12,380 nucleotides of DNA from NCBI GenBank assembly GCA_038244055.1, contig JBBRTW010000197.1, forward strand, positions 1 to 12,380, given 5' to 3'. This stretch comes from DASPKW01 sp038244055 (GTDB lineage: Bacteria > Planctomycetota > Phycisphaerae > Tepidisphaerales > Tepidisphaeraceae). Of this stretch, positions 1 to 6,895 are shown piece by piece. Position 1 is the first letter of the stretch, and each line of letters starts with the position of its first letter. The notes beneath the pieces were generated by a model that worked only from the letters and a program-made list of their open reading frames with translations, made no database searches and was not told the origin of the DNA. The position numbers and the translations under genes are program-made.

Positions 1-595
1 GCTCGATCTCGGCCCCCTCGTGGGAGATGTGCCAGAGGTTGCGGTCCTGCGAATAAATCTTTTTCTTCGACACCGGGATCGGAATGCCGTGTTTCTGCGC
101 GTAATCGATGGCGCTCTCGCGATCGCGCAGCTCGAATTTCGTATCCTTCCACGGCGCGATGATCTTGAGTTTCGGATCCAGCGCCATGTACGTCAGCTCA
201 AACCGCACCTGATCGTTCCCTTTCCCCGTCGCCCCGTGCCCCACCGCATCGGCCCCGGTCTGATGGGCCACTTCAACCTGCTTGGCCGCGATCAGCGGGC
301 GGGCGATGCTGGTGCCCAGCAGATAATCCTGCTCGTAAATCGCATGCGCCCGCAGCATCGGGAAGCAGTATTTCTCCGCGAATTCCTGGCGCAAATCGCC
401 GACGACCACCTCATCGGCCCCGGATTTGTACGCCTTCTCCTCGATTCCCTTGAGCTCATCCCCCTGCCCGAGCTCGGCCGCGAACGCGACCAGCTTGACG
501 CCCGGATAGCGCTCCTTGAGCCAGGGCAGGATGACGGACGTATCCAGGCCCCCGGAATAGGCGAGAACGATCTTTTTCGGCTGATAATCGGTCAT
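1..595 (-). CDS. argG: Argininosuccinate synthase, N-terminal part (runs off left edge)
   Basis: ArgG joins citrulline and aspartate using ATP to give argininosuccinate, the penultimate step of arginine synthesis in the cytoplasm. Reading the minus strand from the ATG at 595 gives about 198 residues starting MTDYQPKKIVLAYSGGLDTS. AYSGGLDTS (residues 12-20) is the ATP pyrophosphatase P-loop of the family. Further along are LGTSIARPLIA, HGATGKGNDQVRFE and RNLWHISHEG, all in the family's usual order. The family is about 400 residues, so roughly half the gene is present; the rest lies left of base 1. The start is supported by GGAG (plus-strand 604-607) eight bases upstream, one of the few clear ribosome sites here. 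The ATG overlaps the stop of a small upstream ORF (ATGA), so translational coupling is possible. No frameshift is seen. Identification is near certain. Confidence 0.97.
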   Translation of the reverse strand, partial: MTDYQPKKIVLAYSGGLDTSVILPWLKERYPGVKLVAFAAELGQGDELKGIEEKAYKSGADEVVVGDLRQEFAEKYCFPMLRAHAIYEQDYLLGTSIARPLIAAKQVEVAHQTGADAVGHGATGKGNDQVRFELTYMALDPKLKIIAPWKDTKFELRDRESAIDYAQKHGIPIPVSKKKIYSQDRNLWHISHEGAEIE

Positions 596-819
596 GTACT
601 TTTCTCCGTTGGTTGAAGGGGGAAAAGTATATCGATCGCGGTCGGGTTTGCTATGTCGGCGCAAGGTTCCGCAACACTGTAATGCCGCAATCCGAGCAGA
701 TCTTTGGCCCAGTATCCGTGCACCCACGCCGCCAGCACGGCCAGCAAAAGCAGGAATGAAATTGCCTCGGGCAATCGGCGGAGAATGCGGAGTATGCGCG
801 TCATCGCGCCCGACATCAT
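592..819 (-). CDS. Small single-helix membrane ORF overlapping argG start, possibly a gene remnant
   Basis: A 75-residue ORF beginning MMSGAMTRILRILRRLPEAI. A basic N-terminus is followed by one hydrophobic helix (about residues 19-37, SFLLLLAVLAAWVHGYWA) and a short polar tail with no known domain. Its TGA overlaps the argG ATG as ATGA. The pattern of basic stretch, helix and WVxxYW resembles the N-terminus of a planctomycete family of small membrane proteins, usually 150 residues or more, that I recall as typically ending in a CxxCGYDLR...CPECG zinc ribbon. Here the protein stops soon after the helix, so it may be a truncated copy kept as a leader, or a chance ORF. A decayed zinc-ribbon tail lies just upstream. 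The first two Met codons are adjacent, and Met6 is another possible start. The resemblance is from memory and was not tested by search. Confidence 0.45.
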   Translation of the reverse strand: MMSGAMTRILRILRRLPEAISFLLLLAVLAAWVHGYWAKDLLGLRHYSVAEPCADIANPTAIDILFPLQPTEKST

Positions 820-828
820 ACATGCGGC

Positions 829-914
829 TCAAGGCCTACGCCCCCACTCCGGGCAAATCTCCAGGCGCGGGCCGGGGGGGGGCCGGCATGGCGCGGGTCA
901 TAGCCGCTGTTCAT
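829..914 (-). pseudogene. Degenerate zinc-ribbon (GYDLR...CPECG-like) tail
   Basis: On the minus strand, codons for GYDPR (905-891) are followed after a C9 run (874-882) by codons for CPEWG (855-841). This resembles the CxxCGYDLRxxPxRCPECG zinc ribbon common at the C-terminus of planctomycete proteins. The first Cys pair is absent (NS precedes GYD), one Cys of the second pair reads Trp, and the two halves are in different frames separated by the C9 run. A stop (831-829) follows shortly after. The module therefore cannot bind zinc as written. It could be a decayed gene end, or a live one with an assembly error at the homopolymer, although the missing cysteines argue for real decay. The match is short and may be chance. 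Confidence 0.3.
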
Positions 915-942
915 CCTGATTCATCGCGTAATCGCAGTCTAA

Positions 943-973
943 TAAAAAGGGCGGCCGAAGGACTCGGCCGCCC
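943..973 (-). terminator. Strong intrinsic terminator, minus strand
   Basis: A perfect 10-bp inverted repeat, GGGCGGCCGA (949-958) and TCGGCCGCCC (964-973), flanks a five-base loop. Read on the minus strand the hairpin is followed by TTTTTATT, the classical intrinsic terminator layout. On the plus strand there is no T tract, so it acts in one direction. The nearest recognised minus-strand gene upstream, the class V aminotransferase, ends about 1.7 kb away. The terminator therefore implies a long 3' untranslated region or an unrecognised transcript in between. Confidence 0.85.
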
Positions 974-2646
974 GTCTCCAGGCGAGAAAGTTGGAAGTTG
1001 TCGCATTACCTCGGCCGACGCCTCTCCAAAGTTTCACGGCGACCACCGGCTGGCGGCTCGGGCATTGCTGGCCGGCCTGCCTTGACGCTCGTGCGATTAT
1101 CCGTGCCGCGATATCACTCGCGTGGCGATTGGATTCGCCTGGCGATGGCACATGGGCCGCTCGATCGGGCGGGCATATTGGCTTGCCTGCCGCCGCTGCT
1201 CGCGGTTTTCGACCTCGCGGCTGACGCCTTTGACGCTGCTGGCCTCCCTCATGGGGCATGGCGTCTTATCGGGCATCGGCCTTCGCTTTCCGGACTCGCT
1301 TCAGCGCCGGACCTGCCCTGGATCGACACGGGGTCTTTCCGAAAGCAGGCCGCGTTTTCACCGTCGTCACCGGGCCGCCGATATTTCAACCGGCGGCCGA
1401 CTCTCATGAGGTTTTTCTGCCCTGCGGCGTAACCTGGCCGCGCCGTGCGCTCCGGGGCTGCCGGCCTCCGGAGAATTCCGCTTCGGCGTTATCGAATGTC
1501 GCATCACCCACGATGCTGACGGCGTCCTTCGATTCGCCCTTGCGGTTTTTTCTGCCTTGCGCCGGGATCGCATGTGATCCTGTCATCGACGCCGCCCGCT
1601 TCGAGAATTCGCCGGCGCTTCGGGGCCAGACGAATAACCCGATCGGACTGATCGCGGCCTGGCCGGGTGGACTTGTCGAGCTCCCGGCGGCGCTCATGGG
1701 ATTGATGGCCCTTCGCAGTGTTGATCCGATGCACGATTGCGGCGGTTGCTTTTGGCCGCGATCCCACATGCCGTTTCGCCAGTCTTCCACGCGCGACGTC
1801 GAACTGTCTTTTTAGTGTCGCGCTGGCCGCCAATATGGGTTCAAACGAGGCGTACCTGCGGATTTCCTGGCTCCGGCTTCTGGGATTATCTCCTGCATCA
1901 GCCGATCGCTTCGAATGATGGCCTGCCGTGGCTGCCGGCGCTGGGCCTGTCGATCGATGCGATCCATACTGCCCTGGGCTTTGCTTCCTCTCTCAGGTTT
2001 TTGGAACCGGTCATCCCCGGCTCGGCCACTGGATCGTCCGATTTTACGGGACGCCAATGCTCCGGCCAGGACCAGATGGCCGCTCGCCGCTATGCATGAT
2101 GGAGGCTGGCCGTACGAGGCCGGCTCGACAATATCTCCATCCGCCGGCCGCCGTTCTCCGGTCCCGCTTCCGGGACCCATCCGCCCACGGGCTTTTCAGA
2201 ATCGCGTTCCGACGGTGCTTAAGCAATTGCGCTCTCGTCGATTCTCGATTCCGTGCCCCGCGGCGTATTGGGGGAACGACGCCTATGCCCTCCGCCGGGG
2301 TCCCCGTGCGGAGCGCATTCCTGTCTGAGGTTTCTGCACACCTCGCGGCGATGGATCGAGTCTTGATTTTACCGTCGCAATGTTCGCGGCCGGTTTACTT
2401 GTGACAGACTCGCTGGCTACGGATGTGCCTGCCGAAATGAACCTCTTCCAACGAGGCATAGCATGCCATCGAGACGAGGACGAAAGCCAGTATAAAATGG
2501 CTATTTTTACGGTGTTTTTTGGTCGCAGGAAGTTAGGCGTGCCCGGTACGCGGCATGTAAAATGTATAACGTGAAAAGTTAAATGTGCAGAAGGGAGATG
2601 CGGAAATCAGGAAATGAGAAGGGATGCGGGGGCGAAGCACAGTTCG
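974..2646 (-). other. Gene-free stretch of about 1.7 kb, candidate non-coding transcript or decayed locus
   Basis: No reading frame on either strand shows a recognisable domain; the open frames present (up to about 185 codons) are of the size GC-rich DNA gives by chance. On the lines I inspected the minus strand has clearly more A than T (for example 1501-1560 and 1741-1800), as in many transcribed strands, and the stretch ends in the minus-strand terminator at 943-973. The A/T-richer stretch 2485-2600 at its other end could hold a minus-strand promoter: TATACT (plus-strand 2489-2494) is a possible -10 box, but no good -35 box is visible. A motif like GCAGAAAAACCTC recurs on the minus strand near 1410, 1545 and 2330. 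I found no match to RNase P RNA, tmRNA, 6S RNA, rRNA or tRNA motifs by eye. It could be a large structured RNA, a long 3' UTR or a decayed gene. Confidence 0.45.
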
Positions 2647-2702
2647 CATTGTCCCATTGTCCCTATTGTCCATTTGTCTCATTGTCTCATTGTCTCATTG
2701 TC
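2647..2702. repeat. Octamer tandem array (TCTCATTG and variants) over a stop codon
   Basis: Three perfect TCTCATTG units occupy 2677-2700, preceded by looser copies (cattgtcc, ctattgtc, catttgtc). On the minus strand the array reads AGACAATG repeats. It supplies the last few codons (KTMRQ) and the TGA stop (2687-2689) of the aminotransferase gene, so the array reached into the gene's 3' end. Confidence 0.85.
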
Positions 2703-3847
2703 TTCTCGATCGCCTCCGCCAGCCGCACATAATCTTCCTCGACATTGTACACCTGACACGAAACCCGCAGATGACACACCGGCCCGCGGTGCATGAAGGG
2801 GACTTCGATCTGGTGCTGGTGGTAGAGATCGGATTGGAGCTTTCGCGCGGAGTCTTCGGTGAGGTTGGCGAGTTTGCCGGGGAGTAATATCGTTGCCATG
2901 GAGCCGAGAAGCCGGCCATCGAGGGGTGTGCGCGGGGGGACATTCCAGCGCCCGCAGAGCAGCTCCTGGGCCCAGATGGCGCGGGCGTGGTTGGCGGCGC
3001 GGACCTTCTCCCAGCCCAGGCGCCCCATGAATTCCAGCGCGGCCGGGATGGTGAGCCAGGCGCTGGCGTCGCGCGTCCCCTGCCACTGGAATTCATCGGC
3101 CATCGTCTTGCCGTAATTATGGCTGATCACGCAGGGATGAATGCCGGCCTGACGATCGGCCCGCACCCAGATAAAGCCCGACCCGCGCGGGGCGCAGCAC
3201 CATTTATGGAGATTGCCGGCGTAGTAAGTTGCGCCCGTGGCCGGGACATCCAGATCGAGCATGCCGGGGGCGTGGGCGCCATCGACCAGAACATCGATCC
3301 CGCGCGCGGCGCAGGCGGAGGTGATCGCCTTGATCGGGAAGACCAGCGCGGTGGGTGAGGTGACATGATCGACCACAAGCAGGCGGGTGCGGTCGGACAG
3401 GCCGGCCGTAATGATGGCGCTGATCGAGGAGGCATCTTCGAGAGGGAGAGGGATGTCGATTTCACGATAGGAAGCGCCAGCGCGCTCGGCCGCATCGCGC
3501 ATGGCCATGCGGACGGCGTTGTAGACGTGGGTGGTGGTGAGCAGCTCATCGCCGGGCTTGAAATGCAGGGAGCGTAGGATGGCGTTGATCCCCTCGGTGG
3601 CATTGGTGACCAGCCCGAAATCGGCGGGCGCCATGTTGAGGAACTGGCCGATGGCGGCTTTGACCACCTCCAGCATCTCCGGCCAGCGCCGGGCGATCAG
3701 TTCAACCGGTTCCTCCTCCAACCGCCGCCGCCACTGGTTCTGAATCTCGAACACCTCGCGCGGGCAAGCGCCGAAGGAGCCATGGTTGAGAAAGGCGACG
3801 TCGGGGCGGAGGAGCCATTGGAAAAGCAGATTGGGGGGGAGGGGCAT
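2687..3847 (-). CDS. Class V PLP-dependent aminotransferase, isopenicillin N epimerase-like
   Basis: A 386-residue fold-type I PLP enzyme of the class V (NifS/CefD-like) superfamily. NHGSFGACPR (21-30) is the N-terminal signature of the isopenicillin N epimerase-like subgroup. TNATEGINAI (81-90) should contact the cofactor phosphate, DGAHAPG (189-195) holds the Asp and His that pack on the PLP ring, and K215 in GNLHKW is the expected Schiff-base lysine. QGTRDASAW (256-264) is also typical. Length is normal. The substrate cannot be read from sequence: relatives include epimerases, cysteine desulfurase-like enzymes and enzymes of unknown role. No beta-lactam genes are nearby, so penicillin chemistry is not implied. 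It is probably cytoplasmic. The ATG at 3847 has no Shine-Dalgarno sequence but gives the expected N-terminus. The last few codons and the stop come from the octamer array. The membrane-protein gene lies 117 bp upstream on the same strand. Confidence 0.92.
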   Translation of the reverse strand: MPLPPNLLFQWLLRPDVAFLNHGSFGACPREVFEIQNQWRRRLEEEPVELIARRWPEMLEVVKAAIGQFLNMAPADFGLVTNATEGINAILRSLHFKPGDELLTTTHVYNAVRMAMRDAAERAGASYREIDIPLPLEDASSISAIITAGLSDRTRLLVVDHVTSPTALVFPIKAITSACAARGIDVLVDGAHAPGMLDLDVPATGATYYAGNLHKWCCAPRGSGFIWVRADRQAGIHPCVISHNYGKTMADEFQWQGTRDASAWLTIPAALEFMGRLGWEKVRAANHARAIWAQELLCGRWNVPPRTPLDGRLLGSMATILLPGKLANLTEDSARKLQSDLYHQHQIEVPFMHRGPVCHLRVSCQVYNVEEDYVRLAEAIEKTMRQ

Positions 3848-3855
3848 TTGGAGGC

Positions 3856-3922
3856 AATTTCAAATGGCAGGTGTTAAAAGTCAACAGCGATGTCAAATGG
3901 CAAATGTCAAAGGTCAAATGTG
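3856..3922. repeat. Degenerate short repeat (TCAAATGGCAAATGTCAAAGG type)
   Basis: Loose copies of tcaaatggca and caaatgtcaa at about 10-bp spacing fill most of the gap between the aminotransferase start (3847) and the membrane-protein stop (3965). There is no coding and no hairpin with a T tract. Any promoter or leader for the aminotransferase would have to lie in or next to it. Confidence 0.65.
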
Positions 3923-3964
3923 GCGCGGGGACCTGAGCAGTTGCAACGCAGGGAGCCATCCGCG

Positions 3965-4336
3965 CTACATCCCCGTCCCGATGGCGAGATGAGTAATGAA
4001 CCAGATCACCGATGAGCAGGAGAAGAGCCAGAGGGCATTGAGCGCCAGGCCGGTCCAGGCGAGGGTGATGCGGCAATCTTTTTCCCAGAGGCCGATGATG
4101 GAGAGGGGCATTCCGACGAAGGCGACGGTGAAATAGGCGGCGGCGACGATGAAGTTCATCAAGCCGGGCACTTCGAGACTCGGGCCGATGAAGTTGAAGA
4201 CGTAGATGAATATCGATGCAATCACGGGAATCCAGACGGCGTAGACACCGAGGCGGCCGTGGGGCTGGAGTTCGTGGTTCTCGCGGCTTCGTGTGGCGCG
4301 GTCGCGCGGGGGTTCGTAATCCAGCGGAGCTGGCAT
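3965..4336 (-). CDS. Small three-helix membrane protein of unknown function
   Basis: A 123-residue protein starting MPAPLDYEPPRDRATRSREN. A polar, charged N-terminus of about 28 residues is followed by three hydrophobic segments: about 30-50 (VYAVWIPVIASIFIYVFNFI), 60-84 (MNFIVAAAYFTVAFVGMPLS) and 90-118 (ITLAWTGLALNALWLFSC). Only a few residues follow the last helix. I chose the ATG at 4336; the frame can be extended to a TTG at 4396, but that adds an Arg-rich stretch of low plausibility. I do not recognise the family. It may act at the cytoplasmic membrane, perhaps as a small integral accessory protein. It is transcribed divergently from trmB, with a shared upstream region of about 144 bp. 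Hydrophobic pattern, length and codon character support a real gene; no function can be assigned. Confidence 0.75.
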   Translation of the reverse strand: MPAPLDYEPPRDRATRSRENHELQPHGRLGVYAVWIPVIASIFIYVFNFIGPSLEVPGLMNFIVAAAYFTVAFVGMPLSIIGLWEKDCRITLAWTGLALNALWLFSCSSVIWFITHLAIGTGM

Positions 4337-4401
4337 TGCCGTAAGCCTACGCCGACCACGGCGATTTCGCCACCGTACGCCGATAGATCCTCTCAACGAA
4401 A

Positions 4402-4451
4402 GTCAACTGACAACGGACCACTGACAATTGACAATGGGCAATTGACAATTG
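4402..4451. repeat. Degenerate ACTGACAA/ATTGACAA repeat array
   Basis: Copies of tcaactgacaa, ccactgacaa and ttgacaat at 7-11 bp spacing lie in the divergent region between the membrane protein and trmB. The word family (tgacaa, caacgg) is shared with the insert inside moeA. The frame upstream of trmB stays open through it, which makes a false N-terminal extension of trmB. Confidence 0.75.
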
Positions 4452-4480
4452 CCCCCTCCCACAAGACAACTCCCCGTCCC

Positions 4481-5101
4481 ATGCAGACGAACCACGAACT
4501 GATTGTCGAGCCGATCGGCGTTGTCGCCGAGGCGCTGCCCAAGCCCATCGACTGGGCCGCGCTCTTCGGCAACGATCATCCGGTGGAGATGGAAATCGGC
4601 ATGGGCAAGGGCACCTTCATCACCGAGGCCGCCAAGGCCCGGCCGGAGGTAAACTTTTTCGGGATCGAGTGGGCCAACTGGTTCTGGCGCTATGCGAGCG
4701 ACCGTTTGCGGAGAAACCGCTGCCTGAACGCCCGCACCATCCGCAACGAAGCGGGATTTTTCGTCAAAGAGTTCGTCGCCGATGCTTCGCTGGCCGTGCT
4801 GCACATCTACTTCCCCGACCCCTGGCCCAAGAAGCGGCACAACAAGCGGCGGCTGATCCAGGAACCGTTCGTGCGCGAGATCGAACGCGTTCTGACACCC
4901 GATGGCCGCCTTCAGATCGTGACCGATCACCTGAATTACTTCGAGCAGATCGATGCGGTGGTCAAGGCATCGAAATTGAAAATCGTGGAGTACAACCGCC
5001 CCGGTGCCGCCGCCGAGGGGGAGTTCGTGGGGACGAATTTCGAGAGAAAGTATAAGCGGGAAGGCAGGCCGTTTTATGCGGTGGCGGCGGTGAAAGCGTA
5101 G
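4481..5101 (+). CDS. trmB: tRNA (guanine-N7-)-methyltransferase
   Basis: TrmB transfers a methyl group from S-adenosylmethionine to N7 of guanine 46 in the variable loop of many tRNAs. The 206-residue protein is the usual size. EIGMGKGTF (38-46) is the SAM-binding glycine loop and GIEW (61-64) follows strand 2. FPDPWPKKRHNKRRL (111-125) is the TrmB signature that binds substrate, TDH is at 148-150, and GTNFERKYKREGRPFY (184-199) is the conserved C-terminal block. I chose the ATG at 4481 because the family N-terminus begins there; the open frame upstream to 4259 is antisense to the membrane protein and then repeat DNA. No Shine-Dalgarno sequence is seen. The TAG stop touches a heptamer array that begins at once. 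It is the only plus-strand gene here, convergent with moeA. Confidence 0.95.
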   Translation: MQTNHELIVEPIGVVAEALPKPIDWAALFGNDHPVEMEIGMGKGTFITEAAKARPEVNFFGIEWANWFWRYASDRLRRNRCLNARTIRNEAGFFVKEFVADASLAVLHIYFPDPWPKKRHNKRRLIQEPFVREIERVLTPDGRLQIVTDHLNYFEQIDAVVKASKLKIVEYNRPGAAAEGEFVGTNFERKYKREGRPFYAVAAVKA

Positions 5102-5149
5102 GGTATAGGGTATAGGGTATAGGGTGTAGGGTGTAGGGTATAAGGTGTA
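5101..5149. repeat. Heptamer tandem array (GGGTATA)7
   Basis: Seven consecutive 7-bp units, four GGGTATA plus GGGTGTA and AGGTGTA variants, start at the last base of the trmB stop codon and run to 5149. The TAG stop lies at the junction of gene and array. The rest of the convergent trmB-moeA gap (5150-5242) holds only a weak CGCGGCG/CGCCGCG hairpin at 5153-5182 without a T tract. Confidence 0.9.
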
Positions 5150-5242
5150 GTGCGCGGCGTGATTGGGGGCGTTATCGCCGCGATCGTCACGGAGCGCGGT
5201 ATCATCGAGCGCGATTTGCGGCTTATTGGTCCCGTAGCACGT

Positions 5243-6646
5243 TCAGAACTCCAAAACCTCAATGGAGCTTCCGGCAGCGCGGGCCAAATCATTCTCCGGC
5301 CGCGCCAATAACCCATCCGCCAGCGCCAGCGTGAACACATCCGCCGACCCCTTCCAGTTCAGCGGATGGGCGGCCGGCGGAATCGTCGACCGGTCCAACC
5401 GCACCGGCTGATAAAATTCGCGCGGGCCATTCGCGCCTAGGGGCCCGGCCAGTGTCGCGCTGGTCCACCGCTCCACCGGCGCTGGCGCTCCCGCCAATCT
5501 CTGCAAAACCCGCGACGCCAACCGCACCGCGCAGACAAACGTGCTCACCGGATTGCCGGGAAAACCGAAGACAGGCATGGTGCGAGTTGCGGGTTGCGAG
5601 TTGGGAGATGTCCGTTGTCCGTTGTCCGTTGTCCGTTGTTCGCTGTCCGTTGAGCTTGAAGGGCCGACTGATGCAATGGACAACGGACCACTGACCACGG
5701 ACAACGAGCCTTCACACTTCTCGCTTCTCTCCCCCGAACCCTGAATCCTGAACCCTGAACCCCCCTCCTTCCCCGCCACACCAAACACAAACGGCTTGCC
5801 GGGCTTGATCCTCAATTTCGTGATCTTCAACTCCACCCCCATTTCCTTCAAAATTCCCGGGACGTAATCGTACGCCCCCATGCTCATGCCCCCCGTGATG
5901 AACAGCGCATCGCTCTTGAGCCCCTCGCGGATCGCGGCGCGGATTTCCTCGGGCTTGTCGGCCGCGATCCCATAATCCACGACGTGGCAACCCCACCGCA
6001 TCAGCAGCGCCACCAGCATCGGACCATTCGCATTCCGCACCTGCGCGCCGGCGGGAGTCTGACTCGCGGGGACCAGTTCATCGCCTGTGGAGAGAATCGC
6101 CACCCTCGGCCGCGCATAACACAACATCTGCGCCGCCCCGATCGTCGCCGCCGCCGCGATCTGCGGGGCGTGCATGAGCGTGCCGCGCGCCAGCACCGGC
6201 TTACCGGCCGCGATATCCGCGCCGCGCCGGGAGATATACCGGCCAGGGTGATCCGCGCGGAGAATGCGAACGGTATCGCCGGCGCGGGTGGTCTCTTCGA
6301 TCGGCACCACTCCATCCGCGCCGGGAGGGAGAGGCGCGCCCGTCATGATCGCATGCGTCTGCCCCGCCGCCAGCGCCTGCATCGGCGTAGCCCCCGCCGC
6401 AATTTCGCCCGCGAGTTCCAACTCCACCGGCGCACCCGCCACATCCGCCGTCCGCACCGCATACCCATCCATCAAACTCTTGTCGAAAGGCGGATAATCC
6501 CGGTCGGCCGATAAATCCTCCGCCAGCCGCAATCCGTTGGCCTCCAATAGCGAAGCCCGGATGATGCGCGGGGAAACCGGAGCGGCATCGAGAATGGCGA
6601 TGGCCTGGGCGACGGTGAGGAGCGCGGAGACATCAGGTTCAGACAT
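5243..6646 (-). CDS. moeA: Molybdopterin molybdenumtransferase MoeA with in-frame repeat insert
   Basis: MoeA inserts molybdate into adenylylated molybdopterin to finish the molybdenum cofactor in the cytoplasm. Numbered from the ATG at 6646 (467 residues), the visible blocks are PPFDKSLMDGYAVR (52-65), MTGAPLPPGADGVVP (101-115), STGDEL (186-191), NANGPML (205-211), the MPT-binding FITGGMSMGAYDYV (249-262), KPGKPFVFG (281-289) and PVFGFPGNPVS (358-368), then domain IV. The usual length is about 400-410. The surplus lies between KPFVFG and PVFGFPG, where about 60 codons (roughly 5582-5767) of short tandem repeats keep the frame open. Active-site motifs are intact, so the enzyme may work with a disordered loop there. 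I preferred this ATG over the in-frame GTG at 6682, whose extra residues match nothing. No other Mo-cofactor gene lies nearby. A hairpin repeat separates it from the kinase-like gene. Confidence 0.93.
   Translation of the reverse strand: MSEPDVSALLTVAQAIAILDAAPVSPRIIRASLLEANGLRLAEDLSADRDYPPFDKSLMDGYAVRTADVAGAPVELELAGEIAAGATPMQALAAGQTHAIMTGAPLPPGADGVVPIEETTRAGDTVRILRADHPGRYISRRGADIAAGKPVLARGTLMHAPQIAAAATIGAAQMLCYARPRVAILSTGDELVPASQTPAGAQVRNANGPMLVALLMRWGCHVVDYGIAADKPEEIRAAIREGLKSDALFITGGMSMGAYDYVPGILKEMGVELKITKLRIKPGKPFVFGVAGKEGGSGFRIQGSGERSEKCEGSLSVVSGPLSIASVGPSSSTDSEQRTTDNGQRTSPNSQPATRTMPVFGFPGNPVSTFVCAVRLASRVLQRLAGAPAPVERWTSATLAGPLGANGPREFYQPVRLDRSTIPPAAHPLNWKGSADVFTLALADGLLARPENDLARAAGSSIEVLEF
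5582..5767. repeat. Composite short-repeat insert inside moeA
   Basis: Three repeat families lie side by side: gttgcgagttgcgggttgcg (about 5582-5605), TCCGTTG units (about 5611-5654) answered by inverted copies GGACAACGG (about 5674-5706), and CCCTGAA/TCCTGAA heptamers (about 5738-5762). The central pair could fold into an imperfect hairpin. The whole block is open in the moeA frame and encodes a low-complexity Ser/Thr/Gly/Gln/Arg segment. Confidence 0.85.
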
Positions 6647-6700
6647 TCCCGGATTGTGAATCGTCCGATGATCATTGTCCACTCGCGCCGATCAGCCCAA

Positions 6701-6862
6701 TTCAAGCACAGAGAACACCGAGGACACCAAGAACACATAGAAGAGAAAACGGACAAAGTCCTGATTGAAGAAACCAAACGAAATTCTTTTCTGAACAAAT
6801 CAAAAAATGGAATTCCCTCTGTGCCCTCCGTGTTCTCCGTGTCCTCTGTGGTCGTCTTTGCT
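6701..6862. repeat. Long imperfect inverted repeat of the CACAGAGGACACGGAGAACAC type
   Basis: The left arm (about 6701-6745) carries GCACAGAGAACACCGAGGAC. The right arm (about 6817-6862) is its imperfect reverse complement, with CTCTGTG, CCGTGTTCTCCGTG and TCCTCTGTGG. Each arm is itself a loose 8-9 bp repeat, and about 70 bp of A/T-rich DNA forms the loop. From memory, this word family is dispersed in planctomycete and other bacterial genomes and often yields false REHRGHREH or SVPSVFSVSSV peptides; such peptides appear here. It fills the gap between the kinase-like gene and moeA. It may act as a transcript-end hairpin, though no clean T tract follows. Confidence 0.75.
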
Positions 6863-6895
6863 GAATCCCCATGAGATGCGCAATGCGCAAAATAA

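Noticed and set aside
20..616. Plus-strand open frame opposite argG
   Set aside because: The minus strand encodes unmistakable ArgG; this frame is its shadow.
1258..2404. Plus-strand open frames of about 120-185 codons in the gene-free region
   Set aside because: They overlap one another in different frames, show no domain or ribosome site, and oppose the strand marked by the terminator.
2687..3847. Penicillin/cephalosporin biosynthesis gene
   Set aside because: The enzyme resembles isopenicillin N epimerase, but no beta-lactam synthesis genes are nearby and the family is broad.
4259..4480. N-terminal extension of trmB
   Set aside because: The frame is open, but it is antisense to the membrane protein and then consists of repeat DNA; the TrmB family starts at the ATG at 4481.
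5153..5182. Terminator between convergent trmB and moeA
   Set aside because: The CGCGGCG/CGCCGCG stem has a 16-base loop and no T tract on either side.
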